A stretch of 64,000 bases of DNA from Pseudomonas ovata (GTDB lineage: Bacteria > Pseudomonadota > Gammaproteobacteria > Pseudomonadales > Pseudomonadaceae): positions 62,001 to 126,000 of the forward strand of contig NZ_QFFU01000003.1 in assembly GCF_003131185.1 (NCBI RefSeq), read 5' to 3'. The notes beneath the pieces were generated by a model. It saw only the letters and a list, made by a program, of their open reading frames with translations. It searched no databases and was not told the origin of the DNA. Position numbers and translations under genes: made by a program. Of this stretch, positions 8,888-16,780 are shown piece after piece. Each line of letters opens with the position of its first letter. Positions within the stretch are counted from its first letter, which is position 1.

Positions 8888-9397
8888 TCATGAAAACTGC
8901 ATCAGGCAACAATGCTCCATCGCCTTGGCCATGTGGTTGTTGACGGTGCGCACCGAAATACCCAGGCGCTCGGCAATGACCGGGTAGGTCAGGCCGTCGA
9001 ACTGCGCCAGCAGGAAGGTCTGCTTGACCTTGCCACCCAGGCCGTCAAGCATGCGGTCGATCTCGATCAGGCTCTCGACAATGATGGCCTGGTCTTCCAG
9101 CGACGGCTGCTCGCCCGGCGGCACGCTGGCCAGCCACTCCAGGTAACTCTGTTCCAGGGCACGTCGGCGGAACAGGTCGATCAGCAGCCCACGGGCAATG
9201 GTCGACAGATAATGACGTGGCTCGCGCACTTCCAGCGCCGTGCGCGCCTTGAGCAGACGCACGAAGGTGTCCTGTGCCAGGTCCGCCGCATCGCTGCGAT
9301 TGCCCAGGCGCTGGCGCAACCAGCCTTGCAGCCAACCGTGGTGCTCGATGTACAGGTCGTTGACGGCACAGCGCAAGGAAGGAGAATCGACAGTCAT
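8888..9397 (-). CDS. ECF sigma factor, FecI family
   Basis: A 169-residue extracytoplasmic-function sigma factor. Region 2 is visible as DAADLAQDTFVRLLKAR (about 36-52), and region 4 as YPVIAERLGISVRTVNNHMAKAM (about 138-160), a helix-turn-helix that reads the -35 element. Gene order fecI-like, fecR-like, receptor matches iron-starvation surface signalling systems. An AAGGAAGGAG ribosome-binding stretch precedes the ATG at 9397, and a Fur-box-like sequence lies just upstream (9413-9431). It should transcribe the receptor gene when the siderophore is bound. Confidence 0.94.
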   Translation of the reverse strand: MTVDSPSLRCAVNDLYIEHHGWLQGWLRQRLGNRSDAADLAQDTFVRLLKARTALEVREPRHYLSTIARGLLIDLFRRRALEQSYLEWLASVPPGEQPSLEDQAIIVESLIEIDRMLDGLGGKVKQTFLLAQFDGLTYPVIAERLGISVRTVNNHMAKAMEHCCLMQFS

Positions 9398-9412
9398 GGG
9401 ACTTCATTCGAT

Positions 9413-9431
9413 GGGAATGAAAGTGATTATC
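9413..9431 (-). promoter_or_regulatory. Candidate Fur box upstream of the FecI-type sigma gene
   Basis: GGGAATGAAAGTGATTATC matches the 19-bp Fur consensus GATAATGATAATCATTATC at 14 of 19 positions by my count. It lies 15 bases before the sigma gene's start codon, where iron-loaded Fur would block transcription. Fur control of fecI-type genes is well established; binding at this site is inferred. Confidence 0.55.
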
Positions 9432-9496
9432 AGATACGTGTACAGCATTTTGCAACCGCCTGTGATCAGACAACCCCTACAGCCCTGACGCGTGCT

Positions 9497-9705
9497 GTAG
9501 GAGCGCGCTCTGCCCGCGACCGGCTGCGTTAGCAGTCGTAAAATTGTGGCGTTTCGCAGATTTTAAAGTGTTCATAGCCGTAAATCTGTGGCGTTTCGCA
9601 GATTTTAAAGTGTTCACAGCCATAAATCTGTGGCGTTTCGCAGATTTTACGAGCGCTACGCACTCGGTCGCGGTGGTCCGGCATTCCGGCAGAGCGCGCT
9701 CCTAC
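9497..9705. repeat. REPIN-like element, copy 1, with internal 42-bp tandem repeats
   Basis: The termini GTAGGAGCGCGCTC and GAGCGCGCTCCTAC form an inverted pair. Between them a 42-bp unit beginning GTGGCGTTTCGCAGATTT starts at 9546, 9588 and 9630. The first two units are full and nearly identical, and the third breaks off into the right arm. The right end touches the TAG stop of the permease gene (9705-9707). Three other copies occur in this window. I see no coding capacity. Confidence 0.85.
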
Positions 9706-11093
9706 TAGCGTTGCTGTGCGTAGATATTCACTGCGGGCTTGCGGCGGGCAAAGGCGATCAACAGGATGGCGCCTGTCACCGCAGCCGTCAGCAGGGTTTC
9801 ATAGCGGTAGCTCGGGCTGATCAGCATATAGCCCAGCACCAGGGTGATCAGGCCGATGACCAGCCAGGTCAGCCACGGAAACAACCACATCCTGAAGGCA
9901 ATCTCGGTGCCCTGGCGTTCCATGATGGCGCGCATGCGCAGTTGCGAAACGGCAATCACCAGGTACACCAGCAAGGCAATCGCCCCGGTGGTGGACAACA
10001 GGAAACCGAACACCTGACCCGGAAAGGCATAGTTCACGAAGCAACCGACAAAACCTGCCAGGGTCGACAGCACCACCGCCACGGTCGGCACGCCATTGCC
10101 CGAAACGCGACGTACCGCATCAGGCGCCTCGCCGCGCGCGGCCAGTGAATACAGCATGCGCGAGGCGGTATACAGGCCCGAGTTCATGCAACTGGTCACC
10201 GCCACGAACACCACGATGTCGACCATCAGCTTGGCGCCAGGCACGTTGAGCACTTCCAGTACGCGCTGGAACGAGCCGACCTTGAGCAGTTGCGGGTCGT
10301 TCCAGGCCACCAGCGAAACGATGAAGAAAATCGAAAAGATGTAGAAAATCGCGATGCGGTACACCACCAGGTTGGTGGCGCGACGGATCTTTTCCTTGGG
10401 GTTGGCCGTTTCGTCAGCGGCAATGGTGACGATCTCGGCCCCGAAGAACGAGAAGATCGTGACCAGCACGCCGCCCAGCACGGCACCAAAGCCATTGGGC
10501 ATGAAGCCACCGCTCTGCCACAGATGCTGCACGCCAGAGACTTCGGCCAGTGGCCAGAAGCCCAGCACCGCCGCGCTGCACACGCCAATGAAGGCCAGGA
10601 TGGCGATGACCTTGACCAGCGCGAACCAGTACTCAAACTCACCGAAGTTCTTCACGCTGACCAGATTGGTACCGGCCAGCACGATCATGATCAGGAAGGC
10701 GAACAGCCAGGAAGGCACGGCGGGCATCCAGGCGTGCAGGATGTCGGCGCCGGCAATGGCTTCGACCGGAATGATCAGCACCCAGAACCACCAGTACAAC
10801 CAGCCGATGGTAAAGCCGGCCCATGGCCCGATGGCCTGGCCTGCGTAGGTAGAGAAAGAACCGCTGTTGGGATTGGCGATGGCCATTTCACCCAGCATGC
10901 GCATGACCAGCAGCACCAGAGTGCCGGCGATCAGGTAGGAAATCAGGATCGCGGGGCCGGCCGTGGCGATGGCATTGGACGAACCGATGAACAGCCCGGC
11001 GCCAATGATGCCGGCAATCGAAATCATTGACACCTGACGCGAAGTCAGGCCGTGCTTGAGTGAGCGGTGCTCGTTTTTCTTGTCGGTAGTCAT
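9705..11093 (-). CDS. gabP: APC-family amino-acid permease, GabP-like
   Basis: A 462-residue inner-membrane amino-acid:proton symporter with 12 predicted helices. The first helix carries the family signature SIAGIIGAGLFIGSS, and GEMAIANPNSGSFSTYA follows. Overall it is closest to GABA permeases (GabP) of the amino acid transporter family. It sits directly downstream of amaA and amaB on the same strand, separated by 211 bases. A substrate of the adjacent catabolic route (pipecolate, 2-aminoadipate or lysine-derived 5-aminovalerate/GABA-like omega-amino acids) is therefore as likely as GABA itself. The C-terminus abuts a REPIN-like element. Confidence 0.85.
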   Translation of the reverse strand: MTTDKKNEHRSLKHGLTSRQVSMISIAGIIGAGLFIGSSNAIATAGPAILISYLIAGTLVLLVMRMLGEMAIANPNSGSFSTYAGQAIGPWAGFTIGWLYWWFWVLIIPVEAIAGADILHAWMPAVPSWLFAFLIMIVLAGTNLVSVKNFGEFEYWFALVKVIAILAFIGVCSAAVLGFWPLAEVSGVQHLWQSGGFMPNGFGAVLGGVLVTIFSFFGAEIVTIAADETANPKEKIRRATNLVVYRIAIFYIFSIFFIVSLVAWNDPQLLKVGSFQRVLEVLNVPGAKLMVDIVVFVAVTSCMNSGLYTASRMLYSLAARGEAPDAVRRVSGNGVPTVAVVLSTLAGFVGCFVNYAFPGQVFGFLLSTTGAIALLVYLVIAVSQLRMRAIMERQGTEIAFRMWLFPWLTWLVIGLITLVLGYMLISPSYRYETLLTAAVTGAILLIAFARRKPAVNIYAQQR

Positions 11094-11305
11094 GGTGTTC
11101 TCTCAACGTGGACGCCCAATTGCACGCAGCCGAGACCGCGCCGCGCCACAAGGCGACGTAATGCTGAATCAGCACTGTGATGGGCTTGAAGGCAGGCTCG
11201 CCGATAGGACAAGCCTGCTTATTGCATCGAGGGCTGGCGCCGGCACGCAGGCGGACATCAGCGGATGAAATGAAGCCTTATTGTTGTTTTAGCCGGCGCG
11301 CCTGA

Positions 11306-12598
11306 TCAAAGCACTACGCGCAGGCATTGGCCGGCGTGGTACAGCGAAAAGCCAGCCTCATACGCCAGGCTGCGCAACGAGTTGCCTGCCGCCGCCTTAC
11401 CGGTGGTGAACGACACGGGCAAGGCCCTGGCATCGTTGTCGCCCAACAGGTAGTCGGCAAAGCACTTGCCCACCAGGGTGCCGGTGGTCACGCCACGCCC
11501 GTTGAAACCGGTGGCGGCCAACAGCCCCGGCGCTGGCTCGAACAGCCGCAGCAAATGGTCGGGGGTAAAGCCGATGCGCCCGGTCCAGGTGCACTCCCAC
11601 TCGACCTTGTTGCCCAGTTGCGGGAAGTAATGCTGCTGGATGCGGTCGGCCCACTGGCGAATGAACCACAGTGGGTAATTGCCGGCATTGCCCAGGCTAC
11701 CCAGCACCAGGCGCCCGTCCACATCGCGACGGATGCTGCTCAGCACCGTGCGGGTGTCCCATGACCCCTGGCCGCCCTTGAGAATGCCGGCCTGTTCGGC
11801 ACCCTGCAGCGGGGTCGATGCCACCTGGTAGTAGTAACCGGCAAAGATGTGGCTCTTGATGTCGGTCCATTCCCCTTCGGTATAGGCATTGGAGGCGATG
11901 ATGACCTTTTCGGCACGCACACTGCCGCGCTCGGTGGTCACCTGCCAGCCATCGCCCGTGCGACGCAAGCCGTTGACCGGCGAATCGCCATACAGCTCGC
12001 CGCCCTTTTTCACCACGTTGAGCGCCAGCCCCGAGACATAAGCCATCGGGTTGACAGTGCCCGCACGGTGGTCGAGCACGGCACCGGCGATTTTATCGGT
12101 GCCGCAGGCGTCTTCGCAGGTCTTGCCGGTCAGCAATTCGACCGGCGCGCCCCGGCGCTGCCACTGTTCGACACGGCTGCGCAGATCGTCCAGCCCCTTG
12201 GCGTTGTGCGCCATGTGCAAGGTCCCGGTGCGGGTGTCCTGGCAGTCGATGGCGTACTTGTCGATGGTCGAGAACACCAGCGACGGCGCCGCCCCCAGGG
12301 CCGTGTTGAGGCGCGTGGCCTCGGCACTGCCCAAGGCTTTGTCCAGGTCGTCGGGGGCGACCCAGGTGCCGGCATTGACCAACCCGACATTGCGCCCCGA
12401 ACCGCCATGGCCGACCTGATGCGCCTCGACGATACACACCGACTTGCCGCCTTCAAGCAACTGCAAGGCGGCCGACAGGCCGGTAAAGCCGGCGCCGATG
12501 ATGCAGACGTCGGCGCTGCGCTCGCCTGTCAATGGCGGATGGATCGGGCGCTGTGGGGTCAACTGTTCCCAGAGACACCCTTGACGAAATTGCGCCAT
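11306..12598 (-). CDS. amaA: FAD-dependent oxidoreductase, L-pipecolate oxidase
   Basis: A 430-residue DAO-type flavoprotein. The dinucleotide-binding motif CIIGAGFTGLSAALQLLEGG lies at about 32-51, and the conserved C-terminal ATGFNGRGVTTGTLVGK binds the flavin as in glycine and pipecolate oxidases. In P. putida AmaA oxidises L-pipecolate to piperideine-6-carboxylate, which opens to 2-aminoadipate semialdehyde. Here the gene lies just downstream of amaB, as in that species. The ATG at 12598 is chosen over one six codons upstream because GGGGAG lies seven bases before it. A PuuB-like gamma-glutamylputrescine oxidase is the alternative by family, but the amaB neighbour argues against it. Confidence 0.87.
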   Translation of the reverse strand: MAQFRQGCLWEQLTPQRPIHPPLTGERSADVCIIGAGFTGLSAALQLLEGGKSVCIVEAHQVGHGGSGRNVGLVNAGTWVAPDDLDKALGSAEATRLNTALGAAPSLVFSTIDKYAIDCQDTRTGTLHMAHNAKGLDDLRSRVEQWQRRGAPVELLTGKTCEDACGTDKIAGAVLDHRAGTVNPMAYVSGLALNVVKKGGELYGDSPVNGLRRTGDGWQVTTERGSVRAEKVIIASNAYTEGEWTDIKSHIFAGYYYQVASTPLQGAEQAGILKGGQGSWDTRTVLSSIRRDVDGRLVLGSLGNAGNYPLWFIRQWADRIQQHYFPQLGNKVEWECTWTGRIGFTPDHLLRLFEPAPGLLAATGFNGRGVTTGTLVGKCFADYLLGDNDARALPVSFTTGKAAAGNSLRSLAYEAGFSLYHAGQCLRVVL

Positions 12599-12635
12599 GC
12601 AAGAACTCCCCGGCAATGGCCAGAATAAAAGACAG

Positions 12636-12745
12636 GTAGGAGCGCGCTCTGTCCGCGACCGAGTGCGAAGCGCTCGCAGAAATCTCGAAAACGCTGAAAA
12701 TCTACGACTGCTGCGCAGCCGGTCGCGGGCAGAGCGCGCTCCTAC
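12636..12745. repeat. REPIN-like element, copy 2, between amaB and amaA
   Basis: A 110-bp element with the inverted termini GTAGGAGCGCGCTC and GAGCGCGCTCCTAC, and second-tier arms GCGACCGAGTGCGAAGCGCTCGCA versus CTGCTGCGCAGCCGGTCGCGGGC. It has one inner segment (AAATCTCGAAAACGC...AAAATCTACGACTGC) and no tandem expansion. In the amaB-amaA transcript it would fold into a long hairpin. Confidence 0.8.
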
Positions 12746-12766
12746 GTCAGACCGCTTGCCAGCCGA

Positions 12767-14257
12767 TCAATCAAACACAATGCCCTGGGCCAGTGGCAGC
12801 TCGCGGGAATAGTTGACGGTGTTGGTCTGGCGACGCATGTAGCCTTTCCAGGCATCGGAGCCGGACTCGCGACCGCCGCCGGTTTCTTTCTCGCCGCCAA
12901 AAGCGCCACCGATTTCCGCACCGCTGGTGCCGATGTTGACGTTGGCAATGCCGCAGTCGCTGCCGGCCGAGCTCTGGAAGGCTTCGGCTTCACGCACGTC
13001 GGTGGTGAAGATGCACGACGACAGGCCTTGCGGCACTTCGTTGTTCAGGCGCAGGGCGTCTTCGAACTCGTCGTAGGCCAGCACATACAGAATCGGCGCG
13101 AAGGTTTCGTGGCGTACCACAGCACTCTGGCCTGGCATCTCGGCAATGGCCGGGCTGACGTAGTAACCGTTGGGGAATTGCTCGGCCAGTTGCCGCTCGC
13201 CGCCGAACACCTGGCCGCCTTCGTCGCGGGCCTTGGTCAGCGCATCCTGCATGGCACTGAAGGCCTGCTTGTCGATCAGCGGGCCGATCAGGTTGCCTTC
13301 ACGCGGGTCACCGATGCGCACCTTGGCGTAGGCGGCCTTGACGCGGGCCACCACTTCGTCCTTGATCGAACGGTGCACGATCAGGCGGCGCAAGGTGGTG
13401 CAACGCTGGCCGGCGGTGCCGACGGCGCTGAACAGGATGCCGCGTACGGCCAGGTCCAGGTCGGCGCTCGGCGCCAGGATCATGGCGTTGTTGCCACCCA
13501 GTTCGAGGATGCTGCGGCCAAAACGGGCGGCCACACGCGGGCCGACTTCACGGCCCATGCGGGTGCTGCCGGTGGCGCTGACCAGCGGCACGCGCGGGTC
13601 GTCGACCAGCACTTCGCCGGCTTCACGGTCGCCGATGATCAGTTGCGCCAGGCCTTCGGGCGCATCGCCGAAGATTTTCAGCGCCTTGTCGAACAGCGCC
13701 TGGGAGGCCAGGGCCGTCAGCGGGGTCTTTTCCGACGGTTTCCACAGCACGGCGTTACCGGCCACCAGTGCCAGTGCGGTGTTCCAGGCCCAGACGGCCA
13801 CCGGAAAGTTGAAGGCACTGATCACGCCGACCACGCCCAGCGGGTGCCAGGTTTCACGCATGTGGTGGCCTGGACGCTCGGAGGCGATGGTCAGGCCGTA
13901 CAACTGGCGCGACAGGCCGACGGCGAAGTCACAGATGTCGATCATTTCCTGCACTTCGCCCAGGCCTTCCTGAGTGATCTTGCCGGCCTCGATCGACACC
14001 AGCTCGCCCAGCTCGGCTTTGTGCTCACGCAGCACCTCGCCCAGGATGCGCACCAGCTCGCCACGACGAGGGGCCGGCACACTGCGCCACTTCAGGAAGG
14101 CGTCGTGGGCGCGCTGCACACGGGCGGCGACCTGCTCTTTGCTTTCGAGGGTGACGGAAGCGATCTGGCTGCCATCGATGGGAGTGAAGACGGCATGATT
14201 GCCGCCCGTGTAGGCACTTTTATCCACGCCCAGACTTTCTAACAATTTGGCAACCAC
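12767..14257 (-). CDS. amaB: Piperideine-6-carboxylate / 2-aminoadipate-semialdehyde dehydrogenase
   Basis: A 496-residue NAD-dependent aldehyde dehydrogenase of the ALDH7 (antiquitin) type. Visible marks are SAFNFPVAVWAWN, the cofactor segment LWKPSEKTPLTA, GSTRMGREVG, the general base Glu in LELGGNNA (about 254) and the catalytic Cys in GTAGQRCTTLRR (about 288). The C-terminus FGGEKETGGGRESGSDAWKGYMRRQTN is typical of ALDH7. It oxidises 2-aminoadipate semialdehyde to 2-aminoadipate. It is transcribed divergently from a LysR regulator (138 bases between starts) and ahead of amaA, from which it is separated by a repeat element. Expression is probably induced by that regulator. Confidence 0.92.
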   Translation of the reverse strand: MVAKLLESLGVDKSAYTGGNHAVFTPIDGSQIASVTLESKEQVAARVQRAHDAFLKWRSVPAPRRGELVRILGEVLREHKAELGELVSIEAGKITQEGLGEVQEMIDICDFAVGLSRQLYGLTIASERPGHHMRETWHPLGVVGVISAFNFPVAVWAWNTALALVAGNAVLWKPSEKTPLTALASQALFDKALKIFGDAPEGLAQLIIGDREAGEVLVDDPRVPLVSATGSTRMGREVGPRVAARFGRSILELGGNNAMILAPSADLDLAVRGILFSAVGTAGQRCTTLRRLIVHRSIKDEVVARVKAAYAKVRIGDPREGNLIGPLIDKQAFSAMQDALTKARDEGGQVFGGERQLAEQFPNGYYVSPAIAEMPGQSAVVRHETFAPILYVLAYDEFEDALRLNNEVPQGLSSCIFTTDVREAEAFQSSAGSDCGIANVNIGTSGAEIGGAFGGEKETGGGRESGSDAWKGYMRRQTNTVNYSRELPLAQGIVFD

Positions 14258-14354
14258 GTTGATTCTCCTGCGTTGACACTGGTTGAAAGCATTGATGTCG
14301 GTCAGTATTGATCCACACCCGCCATCGTCACAAACGACGATTTAGAAAAACATG

Positions 14355-14369
14355 ATTCCGTTTTGGAAT
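14355..14369. promoter_or_regulatory. Candidate LysR operator between amaB and its regulator
   Basis: The palindrome ATTCC-GTTTT-GGAAT (14355-14369) contains a T-N11-A core (T at 14356, A at 14368), the classical LysR-type binding pattern. It sits in the divergent promoter region 25 bases before the regulator's start. A related right half TTGGAATG recurs at 15322-15329, ahead of the aminotransferase gene. Confidence 0.5.
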
Positions 14370-14394
14370 GTTCTACCTTAGCAGGAACCCACCG

Positions 14395-15294
14395 ATGTCC
14401 AAGCGTCTGATGCCCTCCACCACCGCCCTGCAATGTTTCGAGGCAGCGGCCCGGCATCTGAGCTTCACCCGCGCCGCGCAGGAATTGCACCTGACCCAGA
14501 GCGCGGTCAGCAAACAGGTCGCGCAGCTCGAAGAAATGCTCTGCCATCCGTTGTTCCAGCGCATTCGCCGGCGCCTGCACCTGACCCCGGCCGGCGAGCT
14601 GTACATGGCCGAGGTGAACAAGATCCTCATCCAGGTCGACATGTCCAGCCGCTACATCCTGACTTACGGTGGCGAGACCGAAGTCTTGAAAATCGCCACC
14701 CAGCCGACCTTCGGCGACCGCTGGCTGGTGCCCAACCTCAAGGGCTTCAGCAGCCACAATCCCGGCATCCACCTGGACATCCGCAGCGAGCTGGAGCCGT
14801 TCGACCTGGTGCGGGCCAAGGCTGACGTGGCGTTCTTTTTCGGCCAGGGCACCTGGCCCGGCGCCACCTGCATCGAGCTGTTCAAGGAACAGGTGGTGCC
14901 GGTCTGCGCCCCGGAGATCATGGCCCGCCATGTGTTCGAGAGCGCCGAGGCCTTGACCGGACACTTGCTGCTGCAATGCACCTCGCGCCCCGAGGCCTGG
15001 CACGAATGGTTTCTGGAGCAGAACCTGCATTCGCAGAACAGCTACCATGGCCCGCGCTTCGACACTTTCTACATGTGCATCCGCGCCGCGCAGGCCGGGT
15101 GCGGCATCGCGCTGGTGCCACGTTATCTGGTCAATGAAGAGCTGGCCGAGGGCAAGCTGGTCATTGCCTGGAATCATCCGTTGCAAAGCGACGGTTCGCA
15201 TTTTCTGGCACACGCCGAACATGCCGCCCAGGTGCCCAAGGTCAAGGCATTCGTGGACTGGATCCGGCACAAGGTCAACGCCGGTACGTCATGA
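14395..15294 (+). CDS. LysR-type regulator of the pipecolate/2-aminoadipate genes
   Basis: A 299-residue LysR-family activator. The N-terminal winged helix-turn-helix reads [37 protein letters not shown] (about 10-46), and the substrate-binding domain follows. It is of the GcvA-like subgroup. ATG at 14395 is chosen over a frame start at 14368 because AGGA lies eight bases upstream and the N-terminus then matches the family. It is divergent from amaB and precedes the aminotransferase and hglS on the plus strand, so it may control both arms of the pathway. The inducer (pipecolate, 2-aminoadipate or similar) is inferred only. Confidence 0.9.
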   Translation: MSKRLMPSTTALQCFEAAARHLSFTRAAQELHLTQSAVSKQVAQLEEMLCHPLFQRIRRRLHLTPAGELYMAEVNKILIQVDMSSRYILTYGGETEVLKIATQPTFGDRWLVPNLKGFSSHNPGIHLDIRSELEPFDLVRAKADVAFFFGQGTWPGATCIELFKEQVVPVCAPEIMARHVFESAEALTGHLLLQCTSRPEAWHEWFLEQNLHSQNSYHGPRFDTFYMCIRAAQAGCGIALVPRYLVNEELAEGKLVIAWNHPLQSDGSHFLAHAEHAAQVPKVKAFVDWIRHKVNAGTS

Positions 15295-15483
15295 GGCAGG
15301 CATCGGCGACTTCCCGAATTATTGGAATGACACAGCGATTTTATTTCGTTTGCGGGGCCGGCCGGTTGTTCGCTTAGATAGAGAAAACGTCCAACAGCCA
15401 GGATGAACCATGTCTTCGCACGCCGGCATGCCGCATGCCCCCGCTTCATGTTCTACCCACATTGCGCTCACGAGGTTCATGCC

Positions 15484-16734
15484 ATGAGCCGCGAGAACAT
15501 CAGCCAGTCGATCTCGGCGGTGCACCCGCTGACCCTCTCCCACGGCCGCAATGCCGAAGTCTGGGATACCGCCGGCAAGCGCTACATCGACTTCATGGGT
15601 GGCATTGGCGTACTGAACCTGGGGCACTGCAACCCGGACGTGGTCAGGGCCATCCAGGACCAGGCCGGCAAACTGACGCACTATGCCTTCAATGCCGTGC
15701 CGCACGATCCGTATATCCGGTTCATGGATCGGCTGGAGGCGTTCATGCCCGTGAGCTACCCGCTCAGCGGCATGCTCACCAACAGTGGCGCGGAAGCGGC
15801 CGAAAATGCGCTGAAAATCGTCCGTGGCGTGACCGGCCGCACCGGCGTGATTGCCTTCGACGGCGGTTTTCATGGCCGTACCCTGGCGACCCTGAATCTC
15901 AATGGCAAGGTCGCGCCTTATAAACAGCGCATCGGCGTGCTGCCCGGCCCGGTGTTTCATGTGCCGTACCCGAGCCAGGACACCGGTGTCACCTGCGAGC
16001 AGGCCCTCAAGGCCATCGACCGCTTGTTCAGTGTCGAGATCGATGTCAATGAAATCGGCTGCTTCATCATTGAGCCGGTGCAAGGCGAAGGCGGCTTTCT
16101 GGCGCTGGAACCGGCATTCGCCGTGGCCTTGCGCACCTTGTGCGATGCCCACGGCATTCTGTTGATCGCCGATGAAATCCAGTCCGGTTTCGGTCGTACC
16201 GGCCAGCGCTTCGCCTTTTCTCGCCTGGGCATCGAGCCGGACCTGATCCTGCTGGGCAAGAGCATCGCTGGCGGCATTCCATTGGGTGCGGTGGTCGGAC
16301 GCCGCGCCTTGCTCGACACCCTGCCCAAGGGCGGGCTGGGTGGCACCTATTCCGGCAACCCGATTGCCTGTGCGGCGGGCCTGGCCTCGCTGGCACAGAT
16401 GACTGACGAAAACCTGGCCTTATGGGGCCAGCGCCAGGAACAGGCTATCGTCAATCGCTACCACACCTGGCAGGAAAACGGGCTTTCGCCTTACCTGGGA
16501 CGTCTGACCGGTGTGGGCTGCATGCGTGGCATCGAACTGGCGACGCCCGAAGGCGCACCGGGCACTGCGCAACTGGCGCAATTGCTGGGTGCCGCCCGCG
16601 AGGCCGGGCTGTTGCTGATGCCCAGCGGCAAGGCGCGACACATCATCCGCCTGCTGCCACCGCTGACCACGGAGCTGGCAATTCTTGAAGAAGGCCTGGA
16701 CATCTTCGAGCGCTGCCTGGCCGAACTGAACTGA
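15484..16734 (+). CDS. amaC: Class III aminotransferase, probable 2-aminoadipate aminotransferase
   Basis: A 416-residue PLP enzyme of the 4-aminobutyrate/ornithine aminotransferase family. Visible motifs are FMGGIGVLNLGHCNP, TNSGAEAAENALK (phosphate binding), EPVQGEGGF, LIADEIQSGFGRTG with the PLP-nitrogen Asp, and LLGKSIAGGIPLGA with the Schiff-base Lys. ATG at 15484 is preferred over 15403 because GAGG precedes it at good spacing and the N-terminus then starts like the family. It lies 46 bases ahead of hglS. P. putida AmaC, which converts 2-aminoadipate to 2-oxoadipate, belongs to this family. The context makes that reaction the best guess, although GabT-like activity is possible. Confidence 0.82.
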   Translation: MSRENISQSISAVHPLTLSHGRNAEVWDTAGKRYIDFMGGIGVLNLGHCNPDVVRAIQDQAGKLTHYAFNAVPHDPYIRFMDRLEAFMPVSYPLSGMLTNSGAEAAENALKIVRGVTGRTGVIAFDGGFHGRTLATLNLNGKVAPYKQRIGVLPGPVFHVPYPSQDTGVTCEQALKAIDRLFSVEIDVNEIGCFIIEPVQGEGGFLALEPAFAVALRTLCDAHGILLIADEIQSGFGRTGQRFAFSRLGIEPDLILLGKSIAGGIPLGAVVGRRALLDTLPKGGLGGTYSGNPIACAAGLASLAQMTDENLALWGQRQEQAIVNRYHTWQENGLSPYLGRLTGVGCMRGIELATPEGAPGTAQLAQLLGAAREAGLLLMPSGKARHIIRLLPPLTTELAILEEGLDIFERCLAELN

Positions 16735-16780
16735 CAAGCCCCCGTTGACTGACCGGATTTTGTGCGGAGAAACATCCTTG

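Noticed and set aside
9546-9660. Evenly spaced repeats that might be a small CRISPR array
   Set aside because: The 42-bp period is one continuous repeated unit with no unique spacers, it sits within REPIN arms, and no cas genes are present.
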